A stretch of DNA of 64,000 nucleotides, taken from assembly GCF_003008595.1 (NCBI RefSeq), contig NZ_CP027669.1:3782001-3846000 (forward strand), written 5' to 3'. A program made the position numbers and the translations under genes. Of the stretch, positions 54,693 to 64,000 are shown one piece after another. A model generated the notes under the pieces. It searched no databases, was not told the DNA's origin, and worked only from the letters and a program-made list of their open reading frames with translations. This stretch comes from Simplicispira suum (GTDB lineage Bacteria > Pseudomonadota > Gammaproteobacteria > Burkholderiales > Burkholderiaceae_C). Position 1 is the first letter of the stretch. Each line of letters begins with the position of its first letter.

Positions 54693-55646
54693 CTACAGAT
54701 CAGCGAGCACGCGCAGATGGGCTTCCACGCTCAAGGCCAGCGCACGCATCACGTAGCCACCCTCCAGGCAGGAAACGATGCGCCCCTTCGCATATTTGTT
54801 TGCCACATCCTTGATGCGCTGCGTGATCCAGGCGTAGTCCTGCTCCGTCAGGCCCATCTGTCCCATGTCGTCGTCGCGGTGGGCGTCAAAGCCGGCGCTG
54901 ATGAAAATCATCTCGGGCTTGAAAGCTTCCAGGCGCGGAATCCACATGATCTCGATGAGTTCGCGCACCTCCATGCCCTTGGTATAGGCCGGCACCGGCA
55001 CGTTGACCATGTTGGGCGCCGGCGACTGGTCTCCGCTGTAGGGATAGAACGGGTGCTGAAAGAAGCTCACCATCAAGGCACGCTCGTCGCCGGCCAGGAT
55101 GTTCTCGGTGCCGTTGCCGTGGTGCACGTCGAAATCGACCACGGCCACGCGCTTGAGCTGGTGGCGCTCCAGCGCGTATTTGGCGGCCACCGCCACGTTG
55201 TTGAAAAAGCAAAATCCCATGGCCTTGTCGCGGCAGGCATGGTGGCCCGGCGGGCGCACGGCGCAAAACGCGTTCTCAAGCTCTCCCGCAATCACCGCGT
55301 CGGTGGCGGCCATGGCCGCGCCGGCCGAGCGCAGTGCAGCCTTCCATGTGTGGGCGTTGATGGATGTGTCGGGGTCCATCTGGGTGTAGGACGGCCCACC
55401 TGCGTCCATTTCCTCGCGCAACCAGTCGGTCAGGCCGCGCAGCGAGGCGATGTGCAGCCGGGTGTGCGCCAGTTCAATGTCGGCCAGGGCCGCTTCCGGC
55501 GCTTCGAAGTGCTCCAGCGCATCAGACACCCCGGTGATCAATAGCCGGTCTTCAATGGCATCGAGCCGCTCAGGGCATTCGGGATGGCCGGGGCCCATCT
55601 CGTGCATTTTGCAATCACGGTGGGTGAAATAACCCGTCTTGCCCAT
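54693..55646 (-). CDS. Histone deacetylase-like amidohydrolase
   Basis: The 317-residue protein has the HDAC/acetylpolyamine-amidohydrolase signatures: GHPECPERL, RPPGHHACRDKAMGFCFFNNVAVAA (catalytic His pair), the zinc ligands in VVDFDVHHGNGTE and SAGFDAHRDDD, and the C-terminal CLEGGY. Bacterial members deacetylate small molecules such as polyamines or acetoin-related compounds, or acetyl-lysine in proteins. The substrate cannot be chosen here. It is divergent from the moxR-like gene. Confidence 0.9.
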   Translation of the reverse strand: MGKTGYFTHRDCKMHEMGPGHPECPERLDAIEDRLLITGVSDALEHFEAPEAALADIELAHTRLHIASLRGLTDWLREEMDAGGPSYTQMDPDTSINAHTWKAALRSAGAAMAATDAVIAGELENAFCAVRPPGHHACRDKAMGFCFFNNVAVAAKYALERHQLKRVAVVDFDVHHGNGTENILAGDERALMVSFFQHPFYPYSGDQSPAPNMVNVPVPAYTKGMEVRELIEIMWIPRLEAFKPEMIFISAGFDAHRDDDMGQMGLTEQDYAWITQRIKDVANKYAKGRIVSCLEGGYVMRALALSVEAHLRVLADL

Positions 55647-55699
55647 AGTCTTGTCTCCCCGCTTGGCTCGTTCTGCGGATTTTCGGATAACGTCGCGGG

Positions 55700-56617
<918 letters not shown>

Positions 56618-56619
56618 AG

Positions 56620-56702
56620 CACTCCCTGAGTCGCTTCGCGCCTTCCCCCTCCGGGGGACGCCACCGGTGGCCTGGCGAAGCCAGTTCCACGGTGGCCCTC
56701 GC
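56620..56702. repeat. Mosaic GC-rich intergenic repeat, copy C (short form)
   Basis: The segment contains CTGAGTCGCTTCGCGCCTTC, CCCCTCCGGGGGACG, the palindrome CCACCGGTGG and CTGGCGAAGCCAG. It shares the CTTCCCCCT and GGGGGACG blocks with copies A and B. It separates the MoxR and DUF58 genes within one operon. Confidence 0.6.
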
Positions 56703-57713
56703 ATGACAGAAACCGTTTTCCGAAGGCGCAGTGTGGCTTCAGCGCTGAACCCGGCCGGCATGGTGCAGCGGCGCTTTCGCGCCTGGTGGATGGCGCGGCT
56801 GCCGCGCACCGATACGACGCTGCTCACCCAGCGCAACGTCTACATCCTGCCCACCGGAGCGGGCTGGATGCTTGCGCTGACGCTGCTGGTGCTGCTGGTG
56901 GCGTCGATCAACTTCCAGCTGAACCTGGGCTATCTGCTCACCTTTTTGCTGGCCGGCAGCGCCGTGGCGGGCATGCATGTCTGCCACGCCACGCTGCGCG
57001 GTTTGTCCTTGCATCTCAAGACGCCCACCCCCCACTTTGCCGGCGACAGCGCGGCGCTGGAGGTGCAGCTGACCAGCGAGCGGCGCAGCCCGCGCATGGC
57101 GATTGCGCTGGCCGTGCAAGGCAGCGGCCAGTGGTCTTGGACCGATGTGCCCGCCCAGGGTGCCGCCGTAGTGCAAGTCGCGTTCGCGCCGGCGCGGCGT
57201 GGACTGCACGATGTGCCCGTGCTCACCGCCGAGACGCGCTTTCCTCTGGGGACTTTCCGCGTCTGGGCGCTGTGGCGGCCGGCGGCGCAGGTGCTGGTCT
57301 ACCCCGCTCCCGAACCGCATGCACCCGCGCTGCCGCCGGGCGAAAGCCTGGGAGGCGACGCGCCCACCACGCAGAGCGCGGGCAGCGGCGAGTTCGACGG
57401 CGTGCGCGCCTACCGCCGGGGCGATCCGCAAAAACTGGTGGTCTGGAAGAAAGCCGCGCAGGCCCTGGCCACGGGCACCGACGCGCTCGTCAGCCGCGAC
57501 ACCCAGCAAAGCCAGCGCAGCGAGCTGTGGCTGGAACCCGGCCGCACCGGCTTGGTCGACCCGGAAGCACGCATTGCGCGTTTGACCGCCTGGGTGCTGC
57601 AAGCCGACCGGCTGGGTCTGCGCTATGGCCTGCGCCTTGCGGACAGCGTGGTGCCACAAGGCAGCGGCGCGGCGCAGCGCCTGCGCTGCCTGGAGGCACT
57701 GGCGCTGTGTTGA
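56703..57713 (+). CDS. DUF58 domain membrane protein
   Basis: The 336-residue protein has two adjacent N-terminal helices (GWMLALTLLVLLVASINFQLNLGYLLTFLLAGSAVAG), a beta-sandwich region and the DUF58 core with GEFDGVRAYRRGDPQKLVVWKKAA (usual GD..R.I.W.A motif). DUF58 proteins resemble von Willebrand factor A domains and work with MoxR ATPases. The start is ATG 56703. The preceding 85 bp are a repeat. The partner enzyme is probably the transglutaminase-like protein downstream. Confidence 0.88.
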   Translation: MTETVFRRRSVASALNPAGMVQRRFRAWWMARLPRTDTTLLTQRNVYILPTGAGWMLALTLLVLLVASINFQLNLGYLLTFLLAGSAVAGMHVCHATLRGLSLHLKTPTPHFAGDSAALEVQLTSERRSPRMAIALAVQGSGQWSWTDVPAQGAAVVQVAFAPARRGLHDVPVLTAETRFPLGTFRVWALWRPAAQVLVYPAPEPHAPALPPGESLGGDAPTTQSAGSGEFDGVRAYRRGDPQKLVVWKKAAQALATGTDALVSRDTQQSQRSELWLEPGRTGLVDPEARIARLTAWVLQADRLGLRYGLRLADSVVPQGSGAAQRLRCLEALALC

Positions 57714-57726
57714 ATTTCAAGCCGAA

Positions 57727-57792
57727 ATTTTTAGTAAAAATGGCCTTTAGCGCTTATTTTACAAACGTTAGCAGCTATTTGTTTGATAGCAT
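57727..57792 (-). repeat. Copy 10 of ~60-bp palindromic intergenic repeat
   Basis: The segment reads AAAAATGGCCTTTAGCGCTTAT, ACGTTAGCAGCTATT and TTTGATAGCATC. It lies between the DUF58 and transglutaminase-like genes. Confidence 0.8.
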
Positions 57793-57804
57793 CTGGATGC
57801 CCGC

Positions 57805-59829
57805 ATGAATCTGCGCGCCACCCTGAGCCACCTGCCCCGCGAAGCACGCGACACCTTGTTTTTGCTCGGCGTCATCGCTTGCGTGCTGCTGCCCTTGTTC
57901 CCCCACCTGCCGCTCTGGGCAGGGCTCTTCGCAGGTTTGCTGCTGCTGTGGCGTACAGGGCTGGCACTGCTTTCGCGGCCGCTGCCGTCGCGCTGGCTGC
58001 TGTTTGCCTTGCTGGTCCTGGCGGTGGCGGCCACGCTGGGTCAGTTTCGCACCATCCTCGGGCGTGAAGCCGGTGTCACGCTGATCGCCCTGCTGCTGGC
58101 CCTCAAGACCTTGGAGGCCCGGGCGCGGCGCGACGCCATGGTGATCTTCTTCCTGGGCTTCTTCACGATGCTCAGCAACTTCTTTTTCTCGCAGTCCATG
58201 TTTACTGCAGCGGCCATGCTGGTGGCGCTGCTGGGCCTGCTGACGGCCCTGGTCAACGCCCACATGCCGGTGGGCCGACCACCGCTGGCCGTGGCGCTGC
58301 GCACGGCCGCGCGCATGGCGCTCTTTGGTACGCCGGTGATGGTGGCGCTCTTCGTTTTCTTCCCGCGCATGGCGCCGCTGTGGGGCTTGCCTGGAGACCA
58401 GCTCTCCGGGCGCAGCGGCCTCTCTGGCAGCATGCAGGTGGGCAACATAGCGCAGATGGCGCTGGACGACACGGTGGCGTTTCGCGTGCGTTTCGATGGC
58501 ACGGACAGCGCGCTGCCGCCGCAATCGGCCATGTACTTTCGTGGCCCGGTGCTGTCGGACTTTGACGGCCGCGAGTGGCAGGCGCTGCCGATTCGCGACA
58601 CCCCCAACACCCCCGCTTTGCTTGAAGTGCAAGGCCCGGGCATTGGCTACGAAACGACGCTTGAGCCGAACCAAAAGCCCTGGCTGCTGCTGCTCGACGC
58701 CTCGCCCGAAGGCCCCAAGGCGAGCGGCTTGCAAGCCTTTATGGCGCGCGATCTGGAATGGCTGTCGATCCGGCCGGTGAGCGAGGTGCTGCGCTACCGC
58801 GCCACGAGCTACCCGCAGTTTCGCCATGGGCCGCTGACCGAAACGCGCACGCTGCGCTTTTCCAGTGCATTGCCGGCGGACTCCAACCCGCGCACCCAGG
58901 CGCTGGCAGCGCAAATGCGCGCCGACCCGGCAGTCAGCGCAGGCGGCACGCAGGCCCTGGTGGACGCTGCACTCAAGCGCCTGCGCACCGGCGGCTACGA
59001 ATACACGCTGGAGCCCGGCGTGTACGGCGAGCACACGGCCGACGAATTCTGGTTTGACCGCAAGGCGGGTTTTTGCGAGCACATTGCCTCGTCCTTCGTC
59101 ATTCTGATGCGGGCCGCCGGTGTGCCCGCGCGCGTCGTCACTGGCTACCAGGGCGGCGAGCGCAATCCGGTGGACGGCTACTGGACCGTGCGCCAGAGCG
59201 ACGCCCACGCCTGGACGGAGGTGTGGATCGAAGGCCGCGGCTGGCTGCGTGTGGACCCCACAGGCGCCGTTTCCCCAGGGCGAATTGGCCAGTTCACCCG
59301 ATTGCGCGCGCCGCGTGGAGCCTTTGGCAACGCGGTGGACCGCGTCATCAGCCCCGGCCTGGCGCAGCAACTGCGCGCGGTGTGGGAGGCGGCCAACAAC
59401 CGCTGGAACCAGTGGGTACTGAACTACACGCAGACACGCCAGCTCGACATGCTCAAGGCCCTGGGATTTGACGCACCCGATTGGCAGGACCTGGTCAATC
59501 TGCTCGCGGGCCTGGTGGCTGCTGCGGCGCTGGGGGGTGCGGCCTGGTCGGCGTGGGAACGGCTGCAGCACGACCCCTGGCTGCGCCTGCTCACGCTGGC
59601 CCGCAAGCGCCTGGCACAGGCGGGGCTGGCGCTGCCTGCGCACCTGCCGCCGCGCGCCATGGCCGAGGCCGTGCGCGCGCATTTTGGCGCGGCCGGCGAG
59701 CCGCTGGCGCAATGGCTGCTGGAGCTTGAAGCCCTGCGCTACGCAGCGCACGGCAGCAACCCTGCGCCGCGCCTGAAACAGTTGCGCCGCCAATTTGCTA
59801 CCCTGGCGCTGCCAACGCACTCCGCCTGA
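57805..59829 (+). CDS. TgpA-like transglutaminase (DUF3488) membrane protein
   Basis: The 674-residue protein has about six N-terminal helices (residues ~15-185), a periplasmic transglutaminase-like domain and a last membrane helix near residue 570 (LLAGLVAAAALGGAAWSAW) before a cytoplasmic tail. The catalytic triad is visible as Cys in KAGFCEHIASSF, His in QSDAHAWTEVW and Asp in WLRVDPTGAV. It resembles Pseudomonas TgpA, an essential periplasmic transglutaminase-like enzyme. It ends the MoxR-DUF58-TgpA operon. The start is ATG 57805. Confidence 0.92.
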   Translation: MNLRATLSHLPREARDTLFLLGVIACVLLPLFPHLPLWAGLFAGLLLLWRTGLALLSRPLPSRWLLFALLVLAVAATLGQFRTILGREAGVTLIALLLALKTLEARARRDAMVIFFLGFFTMLSNFFFSQSMFTAAAMLVALLGLLTALVNAHMPVGRPPLAVALRTAARMALFGTPVMVALFVFFPRMAPLWGLPGDQLSGRSGLSGSMQVGNIAQMALDDTVAFRVRFDGTDSALPPQSAMYFRGPVLSDFDGREWQALPIRDTPNTPALLEVQGPGIGYETTLEPNQKPWLLLLDASPEGPKASGLQAFMARDLEWLSIRPVSEVLRYRATSYPQFRHGPLTETRTLRFSSALPADSNPRTQALAAQMRADPAVSAGGTQALVDAALKRLRTGGYEYTLEPGVYGEHTADEFWFDRKAGFCEHIASSFVILMRAAGVPARVVTGYQGGERNPVDGYWTVRQSDAHAWTEVWIEGRGWLRVDPTGAVSPGRIGQFTRLRAPRGAFGNAVDRVISPGLAQQLRAVWEAANNRWNQWVLNYTQTRQLDMLKALGFDAPDWQDLVNLLAGLVAAAALGGAAWSAWERLQHDPWLRLLTLARKRLAQAGLALPAHLPPRAMAEAVRAHFGAAGEPLAQWLLELEALRYAAHGSNPAPRLKQLRRQFATLALPTHSA

Positions 59830-59834
59830 ATTGC

Positions 59835-60944
59835 ATGCCGCATTTTTTGAGATTTGCTCTTATTTTTATAGCTTGCTGCGCAGTACCAATAAGCGCTACA
59901 GCCAAAAAACCATCAAAAAGACCTGTCCCTGCCGCAGCCGAAGCCGAAGCCAGCGCCCCGGCCGAGAGCCGCCTGTACGCCAGCCGGCCCGATGCCATGC
60001 AGTTTGCCGACGATCTGGCACAGCGGCGCGATCTCGATCCAGCCTGGGTGCGCGCCGTGATCGGACGCGCGCGCTTTCTGCCCCAGGTGCCCCGCCTCAT
60101 GCTGCCGGCGCCACGTGGCACGGCCAAGAACTGGCGCGCCTACCGGGCGCGCTTTGTCGAGCCGGTGCGTATCCGGGCCGGTGTGCGTTTCTGGAACGAC
60201 AACGCCGCCGCGCTGGCGCGGGCCGAGCAGGAATACGGCGTACCGCAGGACATCATCGTTGGCATCCTGGGCGTGGAGACGCTCTACGGCCAGCACATGG
60301 GCAACATCCGCGTGCTGGACGCGCTGGCCACGCTGGCCTTTGACTTCCCCGAAGCCCACCCGCGCGCCGCCGAGCGCCAAGCCTACTTTCGCGGCGAGCT
60401 GGAACAGTTTCTGAGCCTGGCACACCGCAGCAGCAGCGACCCCTTCGAGCCGCGCGGCAGCTACGCCGGAGCCATGGGTCTGCCGCAATTCATGCCATCG
60501 AGCTGGGCGCGCTGGGCAGTGGACTTTGACGGAAGCGGCCATATCGACCTGTTTGGCAGCGCAGAAGACGCCATTGGCTCCGTGGCCAGCTACTTCATCG
60601 GACACGGCTGGCAACCAGGCTTGCCCACGCATTTTCCAGTGCGCTTTGACGCCACGCGGCTGGACCTCGACGCCCTGCTCGCACCGGACATCCTGCCCAG
60701 CTTCAGCGTCGCGTCCATGGCGGCCAGGGGGGCGCTGGTGGAAGGCGCAGGCGCAGCCTATGGCGGCAAACTGGCCCTGATCGAACTGGAAAACGGTGGC
60801 GATGCGCCCAGCTTTGTTGCGGGTACCGACAACTTTTATGCCGTCACCCGCTACAACTGGTCCAGCTACTACGCCATGGCCGTTATCGCGCTGGGGCAGG
60901 CAGTGGCTGCAGCGCGGGGTGGCGAGAGCCTTCGCGGCCAATAA
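59835..60944 (+). CDS. mltB: Lytic murein transglycosylase B (MltB)
   Basis: The 369-residue precursor cleaves peptidoglycan glycan strands with 1,6-anhydro ring formation. The catalytic Glu lies in IIVGILGVETLYGQHMG. Other MltB landmarks are TLAFDFPEAHPRAAERQAYF, GSYAGAMGLPQFMPSSWARWAVDFDGSGHIDL and NFYAVTRYNWSSYYAMAV. The signal peptide (MPHFLRFALIFIACCAVPIS, cut near ATA/KK) is encoded by a copy of the ~60-bp repeat. The Cys pair at 14-15 gives a weak lipobox, so anchoring is uncertain. It starts five bases after the TgpA-like gene. Confidence 0.92.
   Translation: MPHFLRFALIFIACCAVPISATAKKPSKRPVPAAAEAEASAPAESRLYASRPDAMQFADDLAQRRDLDPAWVRAVIGRARFLPQVPRLMLPAPRGTAKNWRAYRARFVEPVRIRAGVRFWNDNAAALARAEQEYGVPQDIIVGILGVETLYGQHMGNIRVLDALATLAFDFPEAHPRAAERQAYFRGELEQFLSLAHRSSSDPFEPRGSYAGAMGLPQFMPSSWARWAVDFDGSGHIDLFGSAEDAIGSVASYFIGHGWQPGLPTHFPVRFDATRLDLDALLAPDILPSFSVASMAARGALVEGAGAAYGGKLALIELENGGDAPSFVAGTDNFYAVTRYNWSSYYAMAVIALGQAVAAARGGESLRGQ
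59859..59908 (+). repeat. Copy 11 of ~60-bp repeat, inside the MltB signal-peptide coding region
   Basis: ATTTTTATAGCTTGCTGCGC, then CCAATAAGCGCTACAGCC and AAAAAA. Aligned with copy 4, TTTTTATAGCTT, ATAAGCGCTA and AGCC are identical and equally spaced. It encodes residues IFIACCAVPISATAKK. Confidence 0.75.
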
Positions 60945-60984
60945 TCGCCACAGAGCCAACGACCCAGCCACCAGGAGAAATTCC

Positions 60985-62520
60985 ATGCCGTTCAAGCAGC
61001 TTTCCGGGCTGGATGCGAGCTTTCTTTTTCTGGAAACACCTGAAATGCCCATGCATGTGGGCGCCATGCACCTGCTCGAACTGCCCAAGGGCTTTCGCGG
61101 CCGCTATGTGAACGCGCTGCGCCGTCTTTACGCAGCGCGCATGCCGGCCACGCCGGCGCTGCGCCGGCGGCTGTGGTGGATGCCGCTCAATCTGGCCAAC
61201 CCGGCCTGGGTCGATGCGGAACCCGATCTGAATTACCACATCGTCGAGCACCCATTGCCCAGCCCCAAAAAGGGCAGCCCGGTCCGGGATGCCCGTGCCT
61301 TGCTGGAAGAAGCCGTCTCCCAGCTGCACCCGCAATTGCTCGACCGCAGCAAGCCCCTGTGGCGCATGCACGTCATCGAAGGCCTGCCCCGCAGTGCGAG
61401 TGGTTGCAAACAGGTGGGCGTACTTTCGCAGGTGCACCACGCGGCGGTCGATGGCCAGGCGGCCGTGGCGCTGGGCAATGTGTTGTTCGACACCACGCCA
61501 GAACCGCGCGAGCTTGAGATACGCCCGTCCAGACGCAGCAAAACCTTTCGCATCGGCATGGTCGAAATGTTGCGCGGCGCCCTGGGCAACGAGGCCAGCC
61601 AGGTGGTGCGCCTGGTGCGCGAACTGCCGGCCACCCTCGGCACGGTAGCCGGAACGGCCAAGGGCGTGCTCAGCCCCAAACAACTGCTGGGCAAGGGTTC
61701 CGGGAATGTCACTCTGGCGCCCGCGACGCCGATGAACCGGTCAGTGACTCCTGCGCGGGCCTTTGCCTCGGCCAGCGTGCCGCTGTCGGAACTCAAGGCC
61801 CTGGGTCATGCCCATGGTGCCACGCTCAATGATCTGGTTCTCATGCTGTGCGCGGGTGCGCTGCGCAGCTACCTGTTGCAGCACCAGCAGCTGCCGCGCA
61901 AAAGCCTGGTGGCGGCGGTACCGATCTCGCTGCGCCCGGCCGGCGATACGCGCCCGGACAACCAGGCCTCCATGAGCCTGATCAGCCTGGGCACCCACCT
62001 GGCCGATCCAGGCAAACGGCTGGCGCATATCCGCACGGCCAGCCAGGCAATGAAAACCACCATGGGGCGGATGAAGAGCATTCTGCCCACCGATTTCCCG
62101 TCCATCGGCATTCCCTGGCTGATGGAAGCGGCTGCCTCGCTCTACGGCAAGGCCCGCGTGGCCGAGCGCTTGCCACAAGTGGCCAACCTGGTGATCTCCA
62201 ACGTGCCCGGCCCGCAGGTTCCGATCTACCTGGCCGGAGCGCGCGTGCTGGCCAACTGCCCCACCAGCATCGTGGTACATGGACTGGCACTGAACATCAC
62301 AGTGCAGAGCTTCGACGCCCACATGGATTTCGGTCTGATGGCCGACGCAGCTGCCCTGCCCTACGTCAAAGCCCTGGCACTGGCGCTGGGTGCCGCGCTG
62401 GATGAGCTGCGCGCGCTGCCGCTGCCCGCAGCCCTGACCATCGCGCCGGAGCACAAGGTGTCGCGTACGCGACGCGCCTCACGGGTCAAGGCGGATGGCA
62501 GTACTGCGCGCAGTCGCTAG
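60985..62520 (+). CDS. Wax ester synthase/diacylglycerol acyltransferase (WS/DGAT)
   Basis: The 511-residue acyltransferase has the catalytic HHxxxDG motif as VHHAAVDGQAA near residue 152, the N-terminal LSGLDASFLFLETPEMPMHVGAM and C-terminal NLVISNVPGPQVPIYLAGARV. It joins acyl-CoA to fatty alcohols or diacylglycerol to make wax esters or triacylglycerol, at the inner-membrane surface. The start is ATG 60985, preceded by AGGAGAAA. A lipase-like gene follows 9 bp later, so storage lipid synthesis and turnover may be linked. Confidence 0.93.
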   Translation: MPFKQLSGLDASFLFLETPEMPMHVGAMHLLELPKGFRGRYVNALRRLYAARMPATPALRRRLWWMPLNLANPAWVDAEPDLNYHIVEHPLPSPKKGSPVRDARALLEEAVSQLHPQLLDRSKPLWRMHVIEGLPRSASGCKQVGVLSQVHHAAVDGQAAVALGNVLFDTTPEPRELEIRPSRRSKTFRIGMVEMLRGALGNEASQVVRLVRELPATLGTVAGTAKGVLSPKQLLGKGSGNVTLAPATPMNRSVTPARAFASASVPLSELKALGHAHGATLNDLVLMLCAGALRSYLLQHQQLPRKSLVAAVPISLRPAGDTRPDNQASMSLISLGTHLADPGKRLAHIRTASQAMKTTMGRMKSILPTDFPSIGIPWLMEAAASLYGKARVAERLPQVANLVISNVPGPQVPIYLAGARVLANCPTSIVVHGLALNITVQSFDAHMDFGLMADAAALPYVKALALALGAALDELRALPLPAALTIAPEHKVSRTRRASRVKADGSTARSR

Positions 62521-62529
62521 GATGTTTGC

Positions 62530-63390
62530 ATGGTGTCCAAGCTCTACGCCCGCATTCGTCCACGTCGTCCTCGCCCGGTTCGCCCGGAAGCCGGCGACGA
62601 CCCTGTAAGTGCACTTGGCCTGACGGCCCCCGGCCTGTGGCTGCTGATGATGGAAGCGCGGGCGCCGTGGGAAGCCATCAGTCTGGCAGCCGTCTCCCCC
62701 TGGCTGTCAAAGATGCCCACGGGGGACGGCCATCCGGTCCTTGTCTTGCCCGGCCTGGGCGCCTCGGACATCACCACCGTGGCGCTGCGCCGCTTTCTCA
62801 AACGCCAGGGCTACAGCGCCCACCCCTGGAAGCAGGGCTTGAACCTGGGTCCGCGAGAAGGTGTGGTCGAAGGCTGCCGCGAGCGCCTGCGGACGCTTAG
62901 CGAGCAGCACGGCAGCCCGGTAAGCGTCGTGGGCTGGAGCCTGGGCGGCATTTACGCCCGCGAACTGGCGAAGGAAATGCCCGAGCAGGTGCGCTGCGTC
63001 ATCACCCTGGGCACACCCTTTACCGGCCACCCCAAGGCCACCAATGCCTGGCGCTTCTACAAAATGGTCAGCCGCCAGCAAGCGCCCGATGATGCCTTGC
63101 TGGCCGAAGTGCGAAAGCCCCCGCCGGTTCCTACCACGTCGATCTACAGCAAGACCGACGGCATCGTCGCCTGGCCCTGCAGCATCAACCCTGCGCGCCA
63201 CGCGCACACCGAGAACATCGAAGTGCGTGCCAGCCACATCGGTATGGGCATGAACCCGCTGGCCATGTACGCCATTGCCGACCGGCTGCGCCAGGACCCG
63301 GCGCACTGGAAACGCTTTGACGTGCAGGGCGCTCGCCGCTGGTTCTTCAAGGAGGCGCACCAACCAGAGGTGCTGACCCAGTGGTATTAG
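62530..63390 (+). CDS. Alpha/beta hydrolase, lipase-like
   Basis: The 286-residue protein has an oxyanion-hole segment HPVLVLPGLGASD, the nucleophile elbow GWSLGGIYARELA (Ser) and a later SKTDGIVAWPCS (probable Asp) and ASHIGMGMNP (His), completing a catalytic triad. It has no signal peptide; the N-terminus is basic. The tight spacing after the WS/DGAT gene suggests an esterase acting on storage lipids or their precursors. The start is ATG 62530. Confidence 0.85.
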   Translation: MVSKLYARIRPRRPRPVRPEAGDDPVSALGLTAPGLWLLMMEARAPWEAISLAAVSPWLSKMPTGDGHPVLVLPGLGASDITTVALRRFLKRQGYSAHPWKQGLNLGPREGVVEGCRERLRTLSEQHGSPVSVVGWSLGGIYARELAKEMPEQVRCVITLGTPFTGHPKATNAWRFYKMVSRQQAPDDALLAEVRKPPPVPTTSIYSKTDGIVAWPCSINPARHAHTENIEVRASHIGMGMNPLAMYAIADRLRQDPAHWKRFDVQGARRWFFKEAHQPEVLTQWY

Positions 63391-63600
63391 GGGTTCCCCC
63401 CTGAGCGGCTTTGCCGCTCCGTGCAGCCACCAGAGGCGGCAGCCCTTCGGGGATGTCCCAGCCTGCGCAGGCAGGCTTGGAGCCGCACCCCTCAGCCCCC
63501 TCTCTCAAATCGCGCAGCGATTTGAGAGAGGGGACGACCCCAGCGCGGCGGGGCGGCCCTTGCGCGGGGTCCGCTGGTATCGGAGGCGCGTCGCTTGCAT
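63390..63600. repeat. Mosaic GC-rich intergenic repeat, copy B, with 17-bp perfect hairpin
   Basis: The segment contains TGAGCGGCTTTGCCGCTCCG, a perfect 17-bp stem at 63497-63533 (CCCCTCTCTCAAATCGC against its complement around a 3-nt loop), GGGGACGACCCCAGCGC and GGGGCGGCCCTTGCGCGGGG with CCGCTGG. The last block is shared with copy A at 32690. It fills the gap between two alpha/beta hydrolase genes. Confidence 0.75.
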
Positions 63601-63656
63601 GCGACGGGGTGAGGCACAGCGCAATCGAGAATCAATAACCAGCCCCATTGTTTGTT

Positions 63657-64000
63657 ATGCAAATTCAAGCCAACGGCCTACGAATTGAAGTGGACGACCA
63701 GGGCCCGGCGGGCGGTCCGGTCGTGCTGCTGATCATGGGGCTGGGAATGCAGCTCATTGCCTGGCCGCAGGCGCTGGTGCAGGCTTTGACGGGGCGCGGG
63801 TTTCGCGTGGTGCGGTTTGACAACCGCGACATCGGCCTGAGCCAGGGTTTTGACCAGGCGGGGGTGCCCAGCGTGGCGGCAGCGGCGCTGCGCCATTGGC
63901 TGCATTTGCCGGTGCGCGCTCCCTACCGCCTCGCCGACATGGCGCGCGATGCCCTGGGGGTGCTCGATGCTCTGGGCATTGGGCGTGCCCATGTGTGCGG
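63657..64000 (+). CDS. Alpha/beta hydrolase (3' partial)
   Basis: ATG 63657 opens a frame that runs off the window end after 114 codons. MQIQANGLRIEVDDQGPAGGPVVLLIMGLGMQLIAWPQ has the HG-type oxyanion region replaced by MGLGMQ, and RVVRFDNRDIGLSQGFDQAG is the NRDxGxS motif of alpha/beta-fold hydrolases related to aclacinomycin methylesterase. The nucleophile elbow would follow GIGRAHVCG just beyond the window. The substrate is unknown. Confidence 0.85.
   Translation, partial: MQIQANGLRIEVDDQGPAGGPVVLLIMGLGMQLIAWPQALVQALTGRGFRVVRFDNRDIGLSQGFDQAGVPSVAAAALRHWLHLPVRAPYRLADMARDALGVLDALGIGRAHVC

Overview
The window looks like chromosomal DNA of a Burkholderiales betaproteobacterium, most likely family Comamonadaceae (Acidovorax, Rhodoferax or Simplicispira-like). 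This rests on high GC, dense short-spaced operons, beta-proteobacterial markers (DUF1631 protein, small Trp-rich protein of the TIGR04438 type, LiuR-like MerR control of acyl-CoA genes) and many copies of a ~60-bp palindromic intergenic repeat containing AGCGCTTAT and AGCAGCTAT that I associate with this family. Nothing marks the window as plasmid or phage: there is no integrase, transposase or replication gene.

Layout. 1-14 kb: the end of a lipoamide-dehydrogenase-like flavoprotein, a YjfB-like small protein, an S58 peptidase, a TAXI-type binding protein, a DUF1631 protein, the ribosome factor EttA, the helicase RhlE, an M14-type lipoprotein whose catalytic residues are all replaced, tRNA-Arg(UCU), and a divergent MerR/SDR pair with twin operators. 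14-18.2 kb: a decayed membrane-protein gene, a DUF1003 protein, a winged-helix/TPR regulator, a small barrel protein and a cupin. 18.3-24 kb: thiamin genes (cytX, thiD, thiOSGE) with two TPP riboswitches. 24-28 kb: a malonate operon (malonyl-CoA decarboxylase, crotonase, malonyl-CoA synthetase).

28-38.7 kb is the most interesting block. A LiuR-like MerR gene and an SCP2 gene are divergent from an operon of SDR, carboxyltransferase, acyl-CoA dehydrogenase, enoyl-CoA hydratase, biotin carboxylase, BKACE enzyme and acyl-CoA ligase. It resembles the Atu (citronellol/geraniol) pathway, but the final lyase step appears to be filled by a BKACE enzyme and the control site is LiuR-like. A very similar site sits in front of etfBA at 52.2 kb, which suggests that electron transfer is co-regulated with the dehydrogenase.

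38.7-64 kb: lgt, two divergent dihydroxyacid dehydratases of different Fe-S type, a cytochrome c, acs with a 125-bp tandem repeat at its 3' end, a nitronate monooxygenase, an acyl-CoA dehydrogenase, a hemerythrin, etfBA, MscS, an ECHDC3-like crotonase, an HDAC-like amidohydrolase, a MoxR/DUF58/transglutaminase cluster, a lytic transglycosylase, a wax-ester/DGAT acyltransferase and two alpha/beta hydrolases, the last cut by the window end.

Two repeat families run through the window. The ~60-bp palindromic family has entered coding sequence at least twice, and probably three times: inside a crotonase, as the signal peptide of MltB and, less certainly, at the start of the AtuE-like hydratase.
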